Origin: Diphasiastrum complanatum
Lineage: Eukaryota; Streptophyta; Lycopodiopsida; Lycopodiales; Lycopodiaceae
Reading direction: 5' to 3'
Assembly: GCA_029204225.1 (NCBI GenBank)
Contig: CM055102.1
Location: 6,409,320-6,473,319, forward strand
DNA length: 64,000 nucleotides
In this document: piece after piece, positions 1-11,639 of the stretch
Position numbering within the stretch: the stretch's first letter is position 1
How the letters are laid out: each line of letters opens with the position of its first letter
Made by a program: the position numbers and the translations under genes
Notes under the pieces: generated by a model
Database searches by the model: none
Told to the model about the DNA's origin: nothing
What the model saw: only the letters and a program-made list of their open reading frames with translations

Positions 1-327
1 AATCTTTGATCCATTCTTTTACTTGGAAATCTGGAATTCGTAACATAGCATCCAACGCCACTTGGACTAAAGACTCCATAAAATGACTGACTGAAAACAA
101 AACGCACAATTTGGACACTGATTGAGACAATCGAGCCACTGTTACAACAACTTCAGTTCATGAACAATCATGTAATTCAGTGAAGTCATTTCATACTTAT
201 ATTGCGATTTAGAGGAAGGCATTCTATAATATTGCAGTGAAGATGAAACCATTCCGTAATATTATGATTTATATGAAGGTATTCCATAATATTGTGATTT
301 AGACGAATGTGTTCCATAAAACTATAT
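1..327. other. Unassigned AT-rich flank
   Basis: I see no coding region here. The stretch has several loosely repeated phrases of the type 'attccataatattgtgattt' about every 50 bases between about 220 and 320, which suggests a small degenerate tandem repeat just downstream of the fasciclin fragment. This region would be 3' flank of that minus-strand fragment. Confidence 0.4.
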
Positions 328-735
328 TTATTCAAAAGAGATATTATAGGAAAAACTTTGAACTTGTTTGAGAATGTTTGCGTTGAATCCAGCTCCTTTA
401 ACAGGCAGGCCCACGTTCACACTGCCGCTTGATCCATCTATGAGATTTACAAACCTGAGCTGCCCTGTTGCTCTGCATGTGGACTGAGGGTCATGCCATC
501 GGAGAGTTGGCTCTACTACAATAGCGCAGAATGTCTGCAACATGGTTGAGGGTGAGGTCGTTGCCCAGGTGCGCAGCCACTTGAGCAAGGGTTGCGTTGT
601 CTATAGCGAGGAGGGTGAGGTTGTTGCGGTTGTTGATCTCAGAGGCAACTCCAGTCTATGTCAAGAGACTGTTGAGGACGGAGTAGTCTAGGTTTTAATC
701 TAGAATGGCGGTGATGTTCTGATCTACCAAGAAGT
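328..735 (-). pseudogene. Fasciclin-like arabinogalactan protein fragment (pseudogene)
   Basis: Read on the minus strand, the frames give successive hallmarks of a plant fasciclin (FAS1) domain. NITAIL and a broken 'NSLL' helix come first, then GVASEINNRNNLTLLAIDNA (the H1-type motif), VAAHLGNDLTL, ILRY, and finally GSSGSVNV and YNISF near the C-terminal end. FLA proteins are cell-surface adhesion and wall proteins. The copy is dead: two in-frame stops (TAA, TAG) lie near 655-690, and at least one frameshift lies near 500-535. Upstream on the minus strand the reading runs into a GA/CT microsatellite, so no signal peptide or start can be found. Only one domain's worth of sequence remains. Confidence is good for the family and low for exact limits. 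Confidence 0.7.
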
Positions 736-741
736 CGTGAT

Positions 742-1124
<383 letters not shown>

Positions 1125-1276
1125 TGGATATTGCAGTTGGCGGATGCAATCAGAAAGAAGAGAACAAGAAGACGATGGAGAGATAGACCCGGCCATGCTA
1201 TGGATATTGCAGTTGGTAGATGCAATCAGAAAGAAGAGAGTAAGAAGACGATGGAGAGAGAGACCCGCATCCCGCC
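1125..1276. repeat. 76-bp tandem duplication
   Basis: Two head-to-tail copies of a 76-base unit that begins near 'tggatattgcagttgg' (the 'ttgcagttgg' landmark is at 1131 and again at 1207). The copies differ at a few bases. A short GA run follows at about 1316-1335. Confidence 0.85.
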
Positions 1277-1540
1277 TGCTCGCGATTGAGAGAAAGCGAG
1301 AGAGAACCGATCAAGAGAGAGAGAGAGAGAGAGAGCGCGCTCTGGGGGGGGGAAGAATTTAAAATTGTGTGTGTGCATGCGCCCAAAAAACAAAATGGCT
1401 TCTATGTGTTATTTTTCACACGCATAGGACCTTTCAATTGTTTTTTAGCTTTTCGCATTGTAAAAAGCGTGACATTTTGTTGCGGGCAGAGCATGACATT
1501 TTTGGCGGGCCGAGCGTGACATTTTTTACGGCATGGCGAC
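1277..1540. other. Unassigned, GA-rich then AT-rich
   Basis: This contains a short GA run, a run of nine G at about 1346, and repeated 'gcgtgacattttt' phrases at about 1468-1525. No gene is supported. Confidence 0.4.
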
Positions 1541-1915
1541 ATTCTCTCTCGAAAATAGTTTTAATATATATGATGATGATTGAGACAACAAAGTCACACA
1601 TTTAAACAAACCATATATTACTAATTTTACATCAGTAACTAACTATTGCATGTATTATTACATGTACAAAAGATCTTGTTCCTTTATACAAAATTTCATT
1701 TTCTTGTTTGGTACTTGATTATTTAATCATTCTCTCTCTAAAATAGTTTTAATATATATGATGATGATTGAGACAACAAAGTCACACATTTAAACAAACC
1801 ATATATTACTAATTTTACATCAGTAACTAACTATTGCATGTATTATTACATTTACAAAAGATCTTGTTCCTTTATACAAAATTTCATTTTCTTGTTTGGT
1901 ACTTGATTATTTAAT
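1541..1915. repeat. 188-bp tandem duplication
   Basis: Two nearly identical head-to-tail copies, 1541-1728 and 1729-1915. Each starts 'attctctctc' and ends near 'ttgattatttaat'. The few differences (for example acatgtac versus acatttac) indicate a recent event. No coding content. Confidence 0.93.
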
Positions 1916-2112
1916 ATAATTGTTTTCTATCTAACACCAGATTAAAAAAAACAGGTTCAAATATACAAAACAACATAACAAAATATGAATGACCATGTAT
2001 TGTTTTATCAAGTATGTTTTTCTGTACATTTCTTGTGAATTACGTACGTTTGTTGGATTTTCCACCAACATACATACATAATATTATATGCATAAGAGCT
2101 CAATGCATGCAA

Positions 2113-2334
2113 TTACAGCTCCAAGTCAACGAACTGACAGGATCCATTTCCAATGAACCACGACAGATGACAACTTTGCAAACACTTTCATTGAACAATA
2201 ACAAACTGGAAGAACCAATTCGTTCAACTTTTGGTGGCGTGACAAATCTCACGTCACTGGATTTTTCCAGCGACATCCTCAATGGTTCAATAGCGCAGGA
2301 GGTGGAGAATTTTCGACTGTTGGAGACAGTAGTG
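2113..2334 (+). pseudogene. Leucine-rich-repeat receptor fragment
   Basis: This stretch encodes about three plant-type LRR units following LxLxxNxLxGxI spacing: LQVNELTGSI, LQTLSLNNNKL and LTSLDFSSDILNGSI. Such repeats form the extracellular ligand-binding domain of plant receptor kinases and receptor-like proteins. The coding match starts right after a pyrimidine-poor 'aattacag', a plausible splice acceptor, since LRR-RLK genes often use short LRR exons. It is cut at 2335 by the end of element A, whose first bases supply an accidental stop codon. No kinase or transmembrane region is present in the window. The Pro normally found in GxIP is missing from each repeat, which suggests decay. Confidence 0.7.
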
Positions 2335-2823
2335 CTATAAGGATCACCATAGGAAGATCTGACTAGATCCTGTTGCAAAACAACCAAACGGACACCTGTG
2401 GAGCAAAACCACCCATCCAAACCTAGATCCCTCCTGGAATTTCCTTCTGGACCTAGCCCCGAAGCCATAGTGAAGAACCTAAGAGAGAGGAGGAGAAACA
2501 GGCTCAAGAAATTGAATTTCCAATAGGAGGATGGGCGAGTTTCCAATAGAAATATTCTCCTCATGAGAGAGAGAATATTCCCTCTAGGATCCCCATGCAA
2601 CCTATATTGAGCTATTAACCTCCTATTCTTTCATTAAAATAGTCATTCACTATGCATGTGCTCCTATGTCCAATTATAGGTCTGGGCCCTCATATGATTA
2701 TTAATTACTTTACAGGCTGGCTCGGAATGACAAGGCATAACCAACAACCATATACACCTGGAGTGACCGGTTAACCACGTCAGGAATTATTTTGATTCTC
2801 TTATACAGGACATGGACGTAACA
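2335..2823 (-). repeat. 3' LTR of element A (489 bp)
   Basis: On the minus strand the LTR begins TGTTACGTCC at 2823, right after a purine tract, and ends near ATCCTTATAG at 2335. The same start (TGTTACGG) and purine tract recur at 55063 in element B, and the same end recurs at 7969. Confidence 0.82.
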
Positions 2824-2837
2824 TTCTTCCCCCCTTA
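2824..2837 (-). other. Polypurine tract of element A
   Basis: The minus strand reads AAGGGGGGAAGAA immediately before the LTR start TGTTACG. This is the expected plus-strand DNA primer position for reverse transcription. Confidence 0.75.
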
Positions 2838-5800
2838 AGCCAGTTCTGTCCTCAGAACGAGTAACTAGGGAAAACCCAATTTCAATTGTTTATCTCTGAT
2901 CCTGAGTACTTATTCAAGGTCCAAAGGTACGTTGAGCAATAAATCTTCCAAATGGGCAAAATCTTCAATACATCAAACTGTCATCATCATATAAATTAAA
3001 TTTACATGATACACTAGATGAGCAGTTGACCAAATCAGAAGATTAAGTTTAAAAATTAACAAATCAATCATTTAACTTTCACAATTACCTTGAAAATCAA
3101 TCTTTAGTCTGACTTCAATATCAAATAAGTATTTAGAGATGGGATAATTCTCAAATTATCTGTCTCTACACTGAAATACTATATCGACCTTTTAGAAGTA
3201 CACTAAAAGATAAATTTCCCTATTGGGTTTGATTCTCTCCATCACCTTCATGTACCTCAATTTACATGAATTACTGGGTGAGTCCTCACCTTATATTGGA
3301 AATCAATGTTCAAAAGTTAAAGATCCAAAACAATTATAGTCCACAACTAAAGACCATTATAACATTTGTCTTTAGAAAATAATAAACTTTATAGAATCAC
3401 CTAGAACCACATCTAGAGATTATGGCATTAGTTAGACTCTGTCATCCAATGTATGTATATCAGCTCACTGGGATATAATCAATAACCTAGGATATTTCTA
3501 CTTCAAGAAATATTCTATATCAAGAATCTTCTATATTCTATGCACAGTTCTCATAAATGAATCCAAATGACTCACTAATCATGTGACTTATAAGCAATAC
3601 AGATCAAAATAAATAGTTCCTGATGAATTCTCTTCACACTGCTTATTTTTTTTTTCAATTAACTTCTAATCATGAGTAATCCAATTACTCAAGTCAATTG
3701 TAAATGATTCAGAAATCTTAAATGTCTAGGTGCAGATCTCAATTATACATGTATAACACCACATTTAGATCTTCTTCCAAACCATAAATAAGTTAATGAA
3801 TTATCCTTTCCACAGAAAGAGACATTAACCTGCAAGTAACTGTTCCACAAATTACTTGTTCATATGTCTATGCACTCTGACTAGTTTAAGTATATGATAT
3901 AAACTCAGTACATAGGAAACACATAGTAGATCCACAAGATTAAGATGTACATAAGCAACTTATCCAAGTATGTTCCTATACATAAACATAGGCTATAAAC
4001 TGACAGATATTCACAATCTGCATATGTTACTCACATAATTCACTGAGAATCTTGCAACTCAGCTACCAAAGAACTCTATTTCTCATGAGTAAATAACATA
4101 TCTGGGAAATCTTTGAAGTGAATAACTCCACATCACAAGTTTTCCAACCATCTAACACTTATTAACAAAATTCCTTCTACCAATCAGCCTACAATAGATC
4201 TTAGCATACAAACCAAGATTAGGCTAACTCATACAGACATCTTTGGACATTGAGTTAAGATTAAAGCTTTATTCCATTGATCTAATCCATAATAAAATGG
4301 TACTTGGTAACAATCAGTGAATCTTAATTTAATCTTTATCACTCACAGCTCAATAACCCCAAAACTCATCTAGTTCCGGATTACTCAAAATAATTACTTA
4401 GAGAGTTTGTCTATTTCAAACTGGATAGTTCTACCATTGCACACATAGAAGATTTTTTTTTCCAAAATCAAAGCAACTGGCTGATTCCTCGAAAGACTTA
4501 TTCCTATCTTTTCTTCCTCCCTTTTAAAAAAGAAATTCCATAATTTCGATTTAAAAGTTCCCAGGAGACAACGTATAAGATATCAAAGATTTGAAAAAGT
4601 CAGTAATGTACAGTATCCAATACTATTACAAATAGGACTTTTTCCTCAAAATTGTAGAATATCTTATCCCGAATGATAGAAATATTATCTCTCAATAATC
4701 AACTATCAAATAGAGACTAACATTAGGGTTCAGGAAATCTAAGTTCCGAGCCATATTCAAAAATTTTATATGGAAGTACAATCTCATATAATTATAACAG
4801 TCCTTCAGAACAGAGTTCTACACTGGAAGGAATTATATGAATCTCAATCCAATTGTCATGTATTAAGAAAGTTATAAAGAGTAGAGGTCTAATAAAATAG
4901 AGAAATAGATGTAAGGGCTTCCATATTTTGTAATTAATGAGATACCATTTAGGGATCGATCTATATCTCATAATTCCCAAAATACCCTTGATAAAAACCA
5001 ATGGACTCTGTTAGTATTACCATTACAGCAATCACTTACCATCGGTCTACAGATCATTCTACCCAAGAAATCCCCTTTAGAATCACTGATGTCCCATACC
5101 ACCAGCTTTTCCTCCAAGAATCTCGCTCTGCATCCAGATTTGTTTTGCCCAAAAAGTCAAAAAAGACGATTTGGCTATCTTATACCCAGATATAGGATCA
5201 AATTCACAACCAATTCCAAGAGATAATCCTAACAATTGAAATCTCTCATGCTTTTTTAGTGTCACTCAAAGAATACCATTTCATATTGTATTTATCATGG
5301 ACAAACAGAATGTATCATCCCGATACAATAGAATGTATCACTAACCCAAAAGAAACATAGATTTCAACAAAACTGAATCTCATACTGTCCTAGATATCGA
5401 ATATCTATTCCAGAATCAGTAAAAAGAATTTTAATTCTTTTAACAAGTTATAACTCTCTTGGTCGTTACTATCATTATAGAGAAATACTGTATAACTAAA
5501 AAGAATATAAATTACTAGATTCTTGTATGGAACACCTTCTATCTGCATTACTTTGCAAGATCCAAATCCAATTGCAAACCAGAGATGGTTCCATAAATGG
5601 ATTATCAATCTTGCCACTACTTTTCTTTAGAATCCTCAAATTCTTGAAATTCTAATTCACACTAGGGAAAAGAAATTTAAATTCCTAGAGGCAGTCTTTT
5701 AAAATAATTTCCAATTTTATTCTCACTTGCAATTAGTTATACTTCAGGAATTGAATGTAAATTAAATAATTGGATCACTAAGACCAGCAATCATTTACAT

Positions 5801-7956
5801 TCTCCCCCTTCCAAAAATGGTTCAGGTTAACAAAACCCCAGATTTGTACTAGGAAAAAGTTCAATTTGGTATCACTAACTTTAGCACTATCACCCAGACA
5901 GTTTTGATTTGTTAATTAAGTGCCGCACTTAATCCCTAGCAAATCCCCTTATAGACCAACATAAAACTGTTCTACTAGATTTACATTATTCTTGGCCCCT
6001 ATTGATCCCTAGAACAAGAAATGCTCCTTAATTGACAGATTCATAAAATCTTCAACTAAAAGTAAAGGTTACAGTGATCTTAACAATCGATTGATTTCAA
6101 CTCAATAAGATCATTCACTTTATAAGTCATTTATGTTTGATCAATAACCAAAGAATTGGAACAAATCGAAAACGTCCATGGTTTCTTCAAATTTTACGTA
6201 CACTGGGATTTTCAAATTCCATTCAATATGGACCTAAACCGTGAAAATCGACCAAACATCGACTTGACAGTTTCACAATTACCATCTCTTATTGGAAGGA
6301 TTCTGAAACATCCAGCATGCATCTTATATGACATGCCAGTGATTTCAATAAAAATCAATTTTTACGTAAATTGCCAAGAAACTGGAAAATTAACACTGGG
6401 ATTCACAAAATCAGTTCGAAATGGACCAATTGTGAAAATCGATTAAAATGATCGATTAATCAAATTCACAGGCACTGTCACATATCAAATTCAACATGCA
6501 CTGATTTTTTCAAAAAAAACAAAAAAAATACCATAATTAGCCTAGCCACTAGGAAATCTGCTTTTTGAACTAGAATTGCCAAAAATAGCTTCATGCAAGA
6601 AATCTTCTGATCAATCTACTGATTACGCATGCAACATGCATCCATGCATGCATACAGGTCTATCCATACATTTTCAGCAACAGACAAGCACTACATTGAA
6701 TTACAAGCATGCATGCATCAGAACATTTCGAGAATTTTGCAAATTTTGGTTCAAAAATTGCCAAACTTCCGACAGCCATAACTTTCTCTACATGACACCA
6801 AATTGGTCACTGTAAAGCACAATACGGAGGGAGAGTGGTTCTAAAAGGCACTTGCCACATCACCCTGCACCCCTGGCTTCACACATGCGAGCAAAAAATG
6901 CATGAAAAACAGGTAGGAGGGCGCACTTTTGTGGAGAGAAATCTTCAAAAAACACATCCCAGCCCAAAAAGCCTTGGATCGGAGATTACAAGCACTCTAC
7001 TAAGGTTTATTAGAGAGGCATAGAAGCTTCTAATAGGTCCAGCAAGCAATAAGCTCAGATCATGCAAAAAATGCATTTCTGGCCTCCTTCAACAAGCAAA
7101 ACTTCAACATGATGGTGTCTAATGCTCACCTATCCAAATTGGATGCATGATGGCTCAAAACAGACGCAATCCATCATATCTTTAAGCTTGTTACAAGAAC
7201 CAAGAGGTTCAGACCCCCAGTTGAGAGGTATTCATGCTAAAAAATCATCAGAAATACACTAATTTTTGGTGTTTTGAACCCCCTTATGGTGTCTAATCCC
7301 TTCCAAACTTCATGACAGCTCAGTTATAGCTTCATTACATCTTTAAAAACGTTCCTACCAAGTCTTGGCTGAGAATTTTGAGATCTCCCCCAAAATTAGT
7401 CCAAAAAACGTTAAAAAACCTTGGTTTTTGACCAATTTTGACCAAAATTTGTGGAAAAAATCCACAAATTCATGCAATCATATCCATATTTCTGTAAATC
7501 CATTGCATGAAAGCACCAAAGTTCTGATTCATACAAACATGGTTTCTATAGCCCATTTATGATCCAAAAACCCCAATTTTTGGTTCAAAATCACTATCTA
7601 ATCAACATTTTGACTATTCCAACATCATGCAATCTTTAGATCCAATCAATAATGACTTTAAAACAGCAAGTACAATCTAGAAAATGTACTACACCAGTAC
7701 CTATGATCAATTTCAAGCAAAAAACTTCAATTCTAGGTGAAAAATCCACTAAAATCATAAAAAATCCATAGATTTCCACCAAAAACTATGGAGAAACCCC
7801 ATAATTATGATCTTTAGGCTGAAAGTACACCAAATTCAGAGAAGCCACCTACTTGGAGATCAATTCCACCACCTGGAAGTAACATGCAAGGAGAAATTCA
7901 CAAAAACTGAGAAAATACAAGAAGTAGCTCCACCTTCTGATTGATGCAAATCCATA
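2838..7956 (-). other. Non-coding internal region of element A
   Basis: About 5.1 kb of AT-rich sequence with no frame over 100 codons that looks like gag, protease, integrase or RT. Several blocks are clearly shared with the internal part of element B. Examples are 'acaacgtataagatatcaaa' near 4570 and near 57297, and 'tccacatcacaagttttcca' near 4128 and near 56934. The 96-codon frame at 6156-6446 has no recognisable domain. Near 6630-6720 there are several 'gcatgcatgcat' palindromic runs. Confidence 0.7.
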
Positions 7957-7968
7957 GCTCTGATACCA
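7957..7968 (-). promoter_or_regulatory. Primer-binding site of element A (initiator Met tRNA type)
   Basis: The minus strand reads TGGTATCAGAGC, the standard plant copia-type site complementary to the 3' end of initiator Met tRNA, directly after the 5' LTR. This fixes the element's orientation. Confidence 0.88.
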
Positions 7969-8287
7969 CTATAAGGATCACCATATGAAGATCTGACTAT
8001 CCTGTTGCAAAACAACCAAAAGGACACCTATGGAGCAAAACCACCCTTCCAAACCTAGATCCCTCCTGGATTTCCTTCTGGACCTAGCCCCCAAGCCATA
8101 GTGAAGAACCTAAGAGAGAGGAGGAGAAACAGGCTCAAGAAACTGAATTTCCAATAGGAGGATGGGCGAGTTTCCAATGGACATATTATCCTCATGAGAG
8201 AGAGAATATTTCCTCTAGGATTCTCATGCAACCTATATTGAACTGTATTCTCTCTAGGATCCCCATGCAACCTATATTGAGCTATTA
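7969..8287 (-). repeat. Partial 5' LTR of element A
   Basis: Matches 2335-2613 of the 3' LTR closely but lacks the LTR's first 210 or so bases. A phrase of about 37 bases ('ctctaggat...cctatattga') is duplicated in tandem at about 8213-8286, absent from the 3' LTR. At 8288 homology stops abruptly. Confidence 0.82.
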
Positions 8288-8914
8288 GCCACCCTGCAAA
8301 ATATCTGACATCGCGATCAGGATGGCCATGGTGCTTCTGGTAGAAGACTCGACAGTTGGTGACCATGTCTTCGGCTAAGTTGCCGGTATCGACTCCTGTG
8401 AGCTTAGGCCAAAAGATTATGTTCTTGACCTTGGTGGCAGGAAACGGTTCTCGCCTTGCTACTGGATAGTAATAAGGATTGGTGCACATGTAGGAGGGGG
8501 CTTCGAGATATCATGCCATCGAGGTCTTACTTTGCAGGAAGAGCTGATGGCGCCAGAGAGGTTGTGGATCCAGGAGTTTGACTGCTGCTTTATGTGTTTG
8601 ACACATTCGTGGAGGTGATAAAATGAAAGATCAGGGTCTGTTAGGGCTGCAAACAGACTGGCGGATTCTGATATACCTGGTTGGTTGTGAAAAAGGTCAC
8701 TTGGGTCACTTCTTTTGGAGAAAATGCCCAAGTTGACTCTTTTGTTGCTTTTCCCCAGTTTGAGAAGTTGCTCCGCAGCTCGTGTAGGACCTGGAGAGAC
8801 GACGCGTGCTGTTTGTTGGTAGATAGAGATAAGCACACAAGCAAACATACAACACAGAAGCAAGAAATAAAAGAAAAAAAGGAGAAGAAGCTAGGTAGAT
8901 AAATACTTAAAAAT
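8288..8914 (-). pseudogene. Ty3/gypsy gag-region remnant
   Basis: The minus-strand frames at 8459-8863 and 8290-8489 give a hydrophilic protein-like sequence that follows directly downstream of a gypsy-type primer site and LTR, where gag should start. The frame shifts near 8470. I do not recognise an individual gag motif and see no zinc knuckle, so the assignment rests on position. The piece is cut at 8287 by element A. Confidence 0.5.
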
Positions 8915-8928
8915 CGACAACGGCGCCA
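8915..8928 (-). promoter_or_regulatory. Gypsy primer-binding site (Asp-tRNA type)
   Basis: The minus strand reads TGGCGCCGTTGTCG, close to the classic plant Ty3/gypsy site complementary to tRNA-Asp. It lies one base after an LTR end in ...CTTCCAACA. Confidence 0.75.
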
Positions 8929-8929
8929 A

Positions 8930-9820
8930 TGTTGGAAGTATTTCTAGTGTGTGCGGTGGCTAGATCTACTTACGGGAGTAGTATAGGGATGTAGAGATTC
9001 GTCCACTTTTTAAGTTTCTACAATAAGCTTCAATAGAAATATGGACAGGAATGAGAGCACTAAGGCTTACCCAACTAGTGCCCGAAAAGGAAATAAACTA
9101 ACTAGTAACAACAATAAAAATCCTTGCTAAGGCTTACCCAACTAGCAAGGTGACTAGACTAATCCTAGATTAACACCCGAAGGGTAATAAAATGAGATTG
9201 CGGCTAATACTAAACAAATAAGCGATAATGAACATGCCACAATAAAACCTATGAAAAGGAGGCAAGAGGAGGCACGAGCACCTTCCCTCAAGCTATGCAC
9301 CTTTCCAAGGGGAACACAAATGAAATAGAATGATAATTCTCCAAAATAGAGAGCAAGATAGTTTAATCTCAAAAGTGTTATTTACGATGCAAATACCTCT
9401 CCTTTCATGGCAAGGAGGGTCTTCCATAAGTGTCTACTAACTTATGGGACTAATCTGTATCTAGCCTTTCTAGAACTTCTAACTTAGGATTTAGAACTTC
9501 AATTTTCTTAACTTAGGACAACTTAAGATAAAATATTTCTAATCTTAAGTTTCCTAAGTCTAAGTTCTAAATCTAAGTTTGGGCTATTTTATTATTATTT
9601 AAGCTTCTACTCATGGACTTACAAAACACTTTTTTGGTTATGACTTTATTATTACAATCGTGATTGAATCTTTCATTGCCAAAAATGAAATTTCCAAATC
9701 ATAGATGCAGATGAGCCTATAACTTTATGTCAGATTGATTATGTGTCAATTATTTGCACTTTAACAATAATAAAACATTTAATTCTTTGAGATATTGACA
9801 TCGACCACTCAATTTCAACA
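8930..9820 (-). repeat. Gypsy LTR (outer end approximate)
   Basis: The inner end is fixed by the adjacent Asp-tRNA primer site; in plus orientation it starts 'tgttggaagtatt'. The outer end is uncertain. The nearest matching terminal 'caaca' is at 9820, but any point from about 9630 to 9870 is possible. The LTR is AT-rich with no coding content and has a repeated phrase 'aaggcttacccaactag' at about 9062 and 9128. Confidence 0.5.
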
Positions 9821-9869
9821 TATTCTATTAAATGTTTTCTACAATAAAGAGAATTGTTGCATGGATCTT

Positions 9870-10257
9870 TACTGATCAATCAGAAGATTTTTTTGTAGAT
9901 GATGACAATGTCTTACGAATTCAGAATGTTAGCAACTGTGCTAACACAGAGAAAATAAAAAAATAATAAAACTCTGTGGCATGTGTTTTGTAAGACCACA
10001 TATGAGTATCTGTCAATAAACTTCAAGCCATTGTGTGGAAGAATATCAATAAAATTGATATTAATGATAGGGGTGTCTATATCAGGAATTTGTTCGTTAT
10101 CGGTCAAGGGAGTAGAGATACAATCATCCTGATGTTGAGCACAAGAATCGGCATTCACATAATCAATGGTAGCTAAACTATGGCTCCAATTTATGATATC
10201 AATGGATTCAACAAAATGACCTTTTTCGTGGGTGGACTGGTATGGCTCAACACTGAA
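9870..10257 (-). pseudogene. Gypsy pol fragment downstream of protease
   Basis: The minus strand continues from the protease copy at 10322-10702. A frame at 9913-10158 (81 codons) contains an acidic linker followed by a hydrophobic stretch. It is the region between gypsy retropepsin and RT and has no RT motif. The rest of pol is missing before the LTR. Confidence 0.45.
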
Positions 10258-10321
10258 TTAGTAGTAGATGATCCCTCATCGTGAAACCATGCGGGTTTGA
10301 GTTTGCTATTCCCAAGGTGAC

Positions 10322-10702
10322 TCAGCTTCTGCTCCAATCGTGAATAACTCTTGCATCAGTGAGCCATGGGCGACCAAGTTGTAGCTCGTAGAAATAGGCA
10401 TTGCTAGGAATATCGAGTACGACTAGGTCTATAAAAAATTTTAGACCTCCTAGTTTGATGAGCACTTTTGAAAGGAAACCAGTAGGTCGGACCACACTTT
10501 GATCAGCCATCCTAAGCTGACAAGTGGGTTTGGTAAGTTTGTCTCTCAGATTCCATTCTATCATGAGGGAGATGGAAATGATGTTGACACCTGAGCCACC
10601 ATCTTGTACACCTAGGACTTCGCGGGATTGGCGATGGAATCTTGATATTGCCCCTTTCACTGAGTGGATTTGTGAGATGTAATGGCATTTCGGGCAATTC
10701 AT
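10322..10702 (-). pseudogene. Gypsy aspartic protease fragment, copy 1
   Basis: An open minus-strand frame of 126 codons with a retropepsin-like core. The active-site triad context is DGGSGVNI, followed by a MADQS...PTG flap-side segment, a hydrophobic FIDLVVLDIP strand and the conserved LGRPWL near the end. In gypsy elements this enzyme cleaves the Gag-Pol polyprotein. The frame is isolated: gag upstream is missing and RT downstream is missing, so it is a fragment despite being open. Nearly identical to copy 2. Confidence 0.75.
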
Positions 10703-11081
10703 CAGGGGTGGTGGTGATTTTTTTCCCCACGCGACTTCTCCACTCCATGAATTCTCCTTACGACTTCTTCTGCCTGCCCCCCATCGCGAATCCTACCCCC
10801 CATTCCCTAATTCTGGCGATTCCACAATTTTCGACAATCCAGCCCTCGCGATTCTCTACAAATTCAACCCGGCGATTCTTTTATGTGGGGGGGAAGGCCA
10901 TGCCCCGAGGGCCTTCCGTGCTGGGATATCAATGGATTCAACAAAATGACCTTTTTCGTGGGTGGACTGGTATGGCTCAACACTGAATTAGTAGTAGAGG
11001 ATCCCTCGTCGTGAAACCATGCGGGTTTGAGTTTGCTAGATGAATCGATGGTGACAGAGTTGTCTCTATTCCCAAGGTGAC

Positions 11082-11462
11082 TCAGCCTTTGCTCCAATCG
11101 TGAATAACTCTTGCATCAGTGAGCCATGGGCGACCAAGTTGTAGCTCGTAGAAATAGGCATTGCTAGGAATATCGAGTACGACTAGGTCTACAAAAAATT
11201 TCAGACCTCCTAGTTTGATGAGCACTTTTGAAAGGAAACCAGTAGGTCGGACCACACTTTGATCAGCCATTCTAAGCTGACAAGTGGGTTTGGTAAGTTT
11301 GTCTCTCAGATTCCATTCTATCATGAGGGAGATGGAAATGATGTTGACACCTGAGCCACCATCTTGTACACCTAGGACTTCGCGGGATTGGCGATGGAAT
11401 CTTGATATTGCCCCTTTCACTGAGTGGATTTGTGAGATGTAATGGCATTTCGAACAATTCAT
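11082..11462 (-). pseudogene. Gypsy aspartic protease fragment, copy 2
   Basis: The same 126-codon frame as copy 1, with DGGSGVNI and LGRPWL. The frame shared by both copies after the duplication suggests little time for decay. On the minus strand this copy is upstream. Confidence 0.75.
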
Positions 11463-11639
11463 CAGGGGTGGTGGTGATCTTTTTCCTCACGTGACTTCTC
11501 CACTCCACGAATTTTCCTTACGACTTCTTCTGCCTGCCCCCCATCGCGAATCCTGCCCCCCATTCCCTAATTCTGGCGATTCCACAGTTTCCGACAATCC
11601 AGCCCTCGCGATTCTCTACAAATTCAACCCGGCAATTTT

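Larger units (their letters stand above)
2335..8287 (-). mobile_element. Element A: non-coding LTR retrotransposon (LARD-like), 5' LTR truncated
   Basis: Minus-strand LTR element of about 6 kb. The 3' LTR (2335-2823) and a partial 5' LTR (7969-8287) share more than 300 bases of near-identity. A primer-binding site complementary to initiator Met tRNA directly abuts the 5' LTR, and a polypurine tract directly precedes the 3' LTR. The internal 5.1 kb has no reading frame resembling gag or pol, which fits a large retrotransposon derivative that depends on proteins from another element. Element B (54599-60477) is a second copy of the family. The outer 5' LTR end is lost at 8287, where gypsy gag sequence begins. 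Confidence 0.8.
10195..11634. repeat. 730-bp tandem duplication of a gypsy protease region
   Basis: Copy 1 runs from 10195 to about 10873 and copy 2 from 10925 to about 11634, with only scattered substitutions. Copy 2 retains about 28 bases ('gatgaatcgatgg...', near 11039) that copy 1 lacks. About 50 bases between the copies contain an inverted repeat, ggaaggcc...gggccttcc, at about 10892-10918. Confidence 0.92.

Noticed and set aside
2100-2600. 166-codon minus-strand frame
   Set aside because: It runs through the LTR of element A and antisense to the LRR fragment. The same phrases recur at 8055-8300 because of the repeated LTR, not because of a protein family.
6156-6446. 96-codon plus-strand frame inside element A
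   Set aside because: No domain, wrong strand for the element, and AT-rich composition; likely chance.
6630-6720. 'gcatgcatgcatgc' runs as RY regulatory elements
   Set aside because: They lie in the interior of a non-coding retroelement with no nearby gene, so a promoter role cannot be supported.
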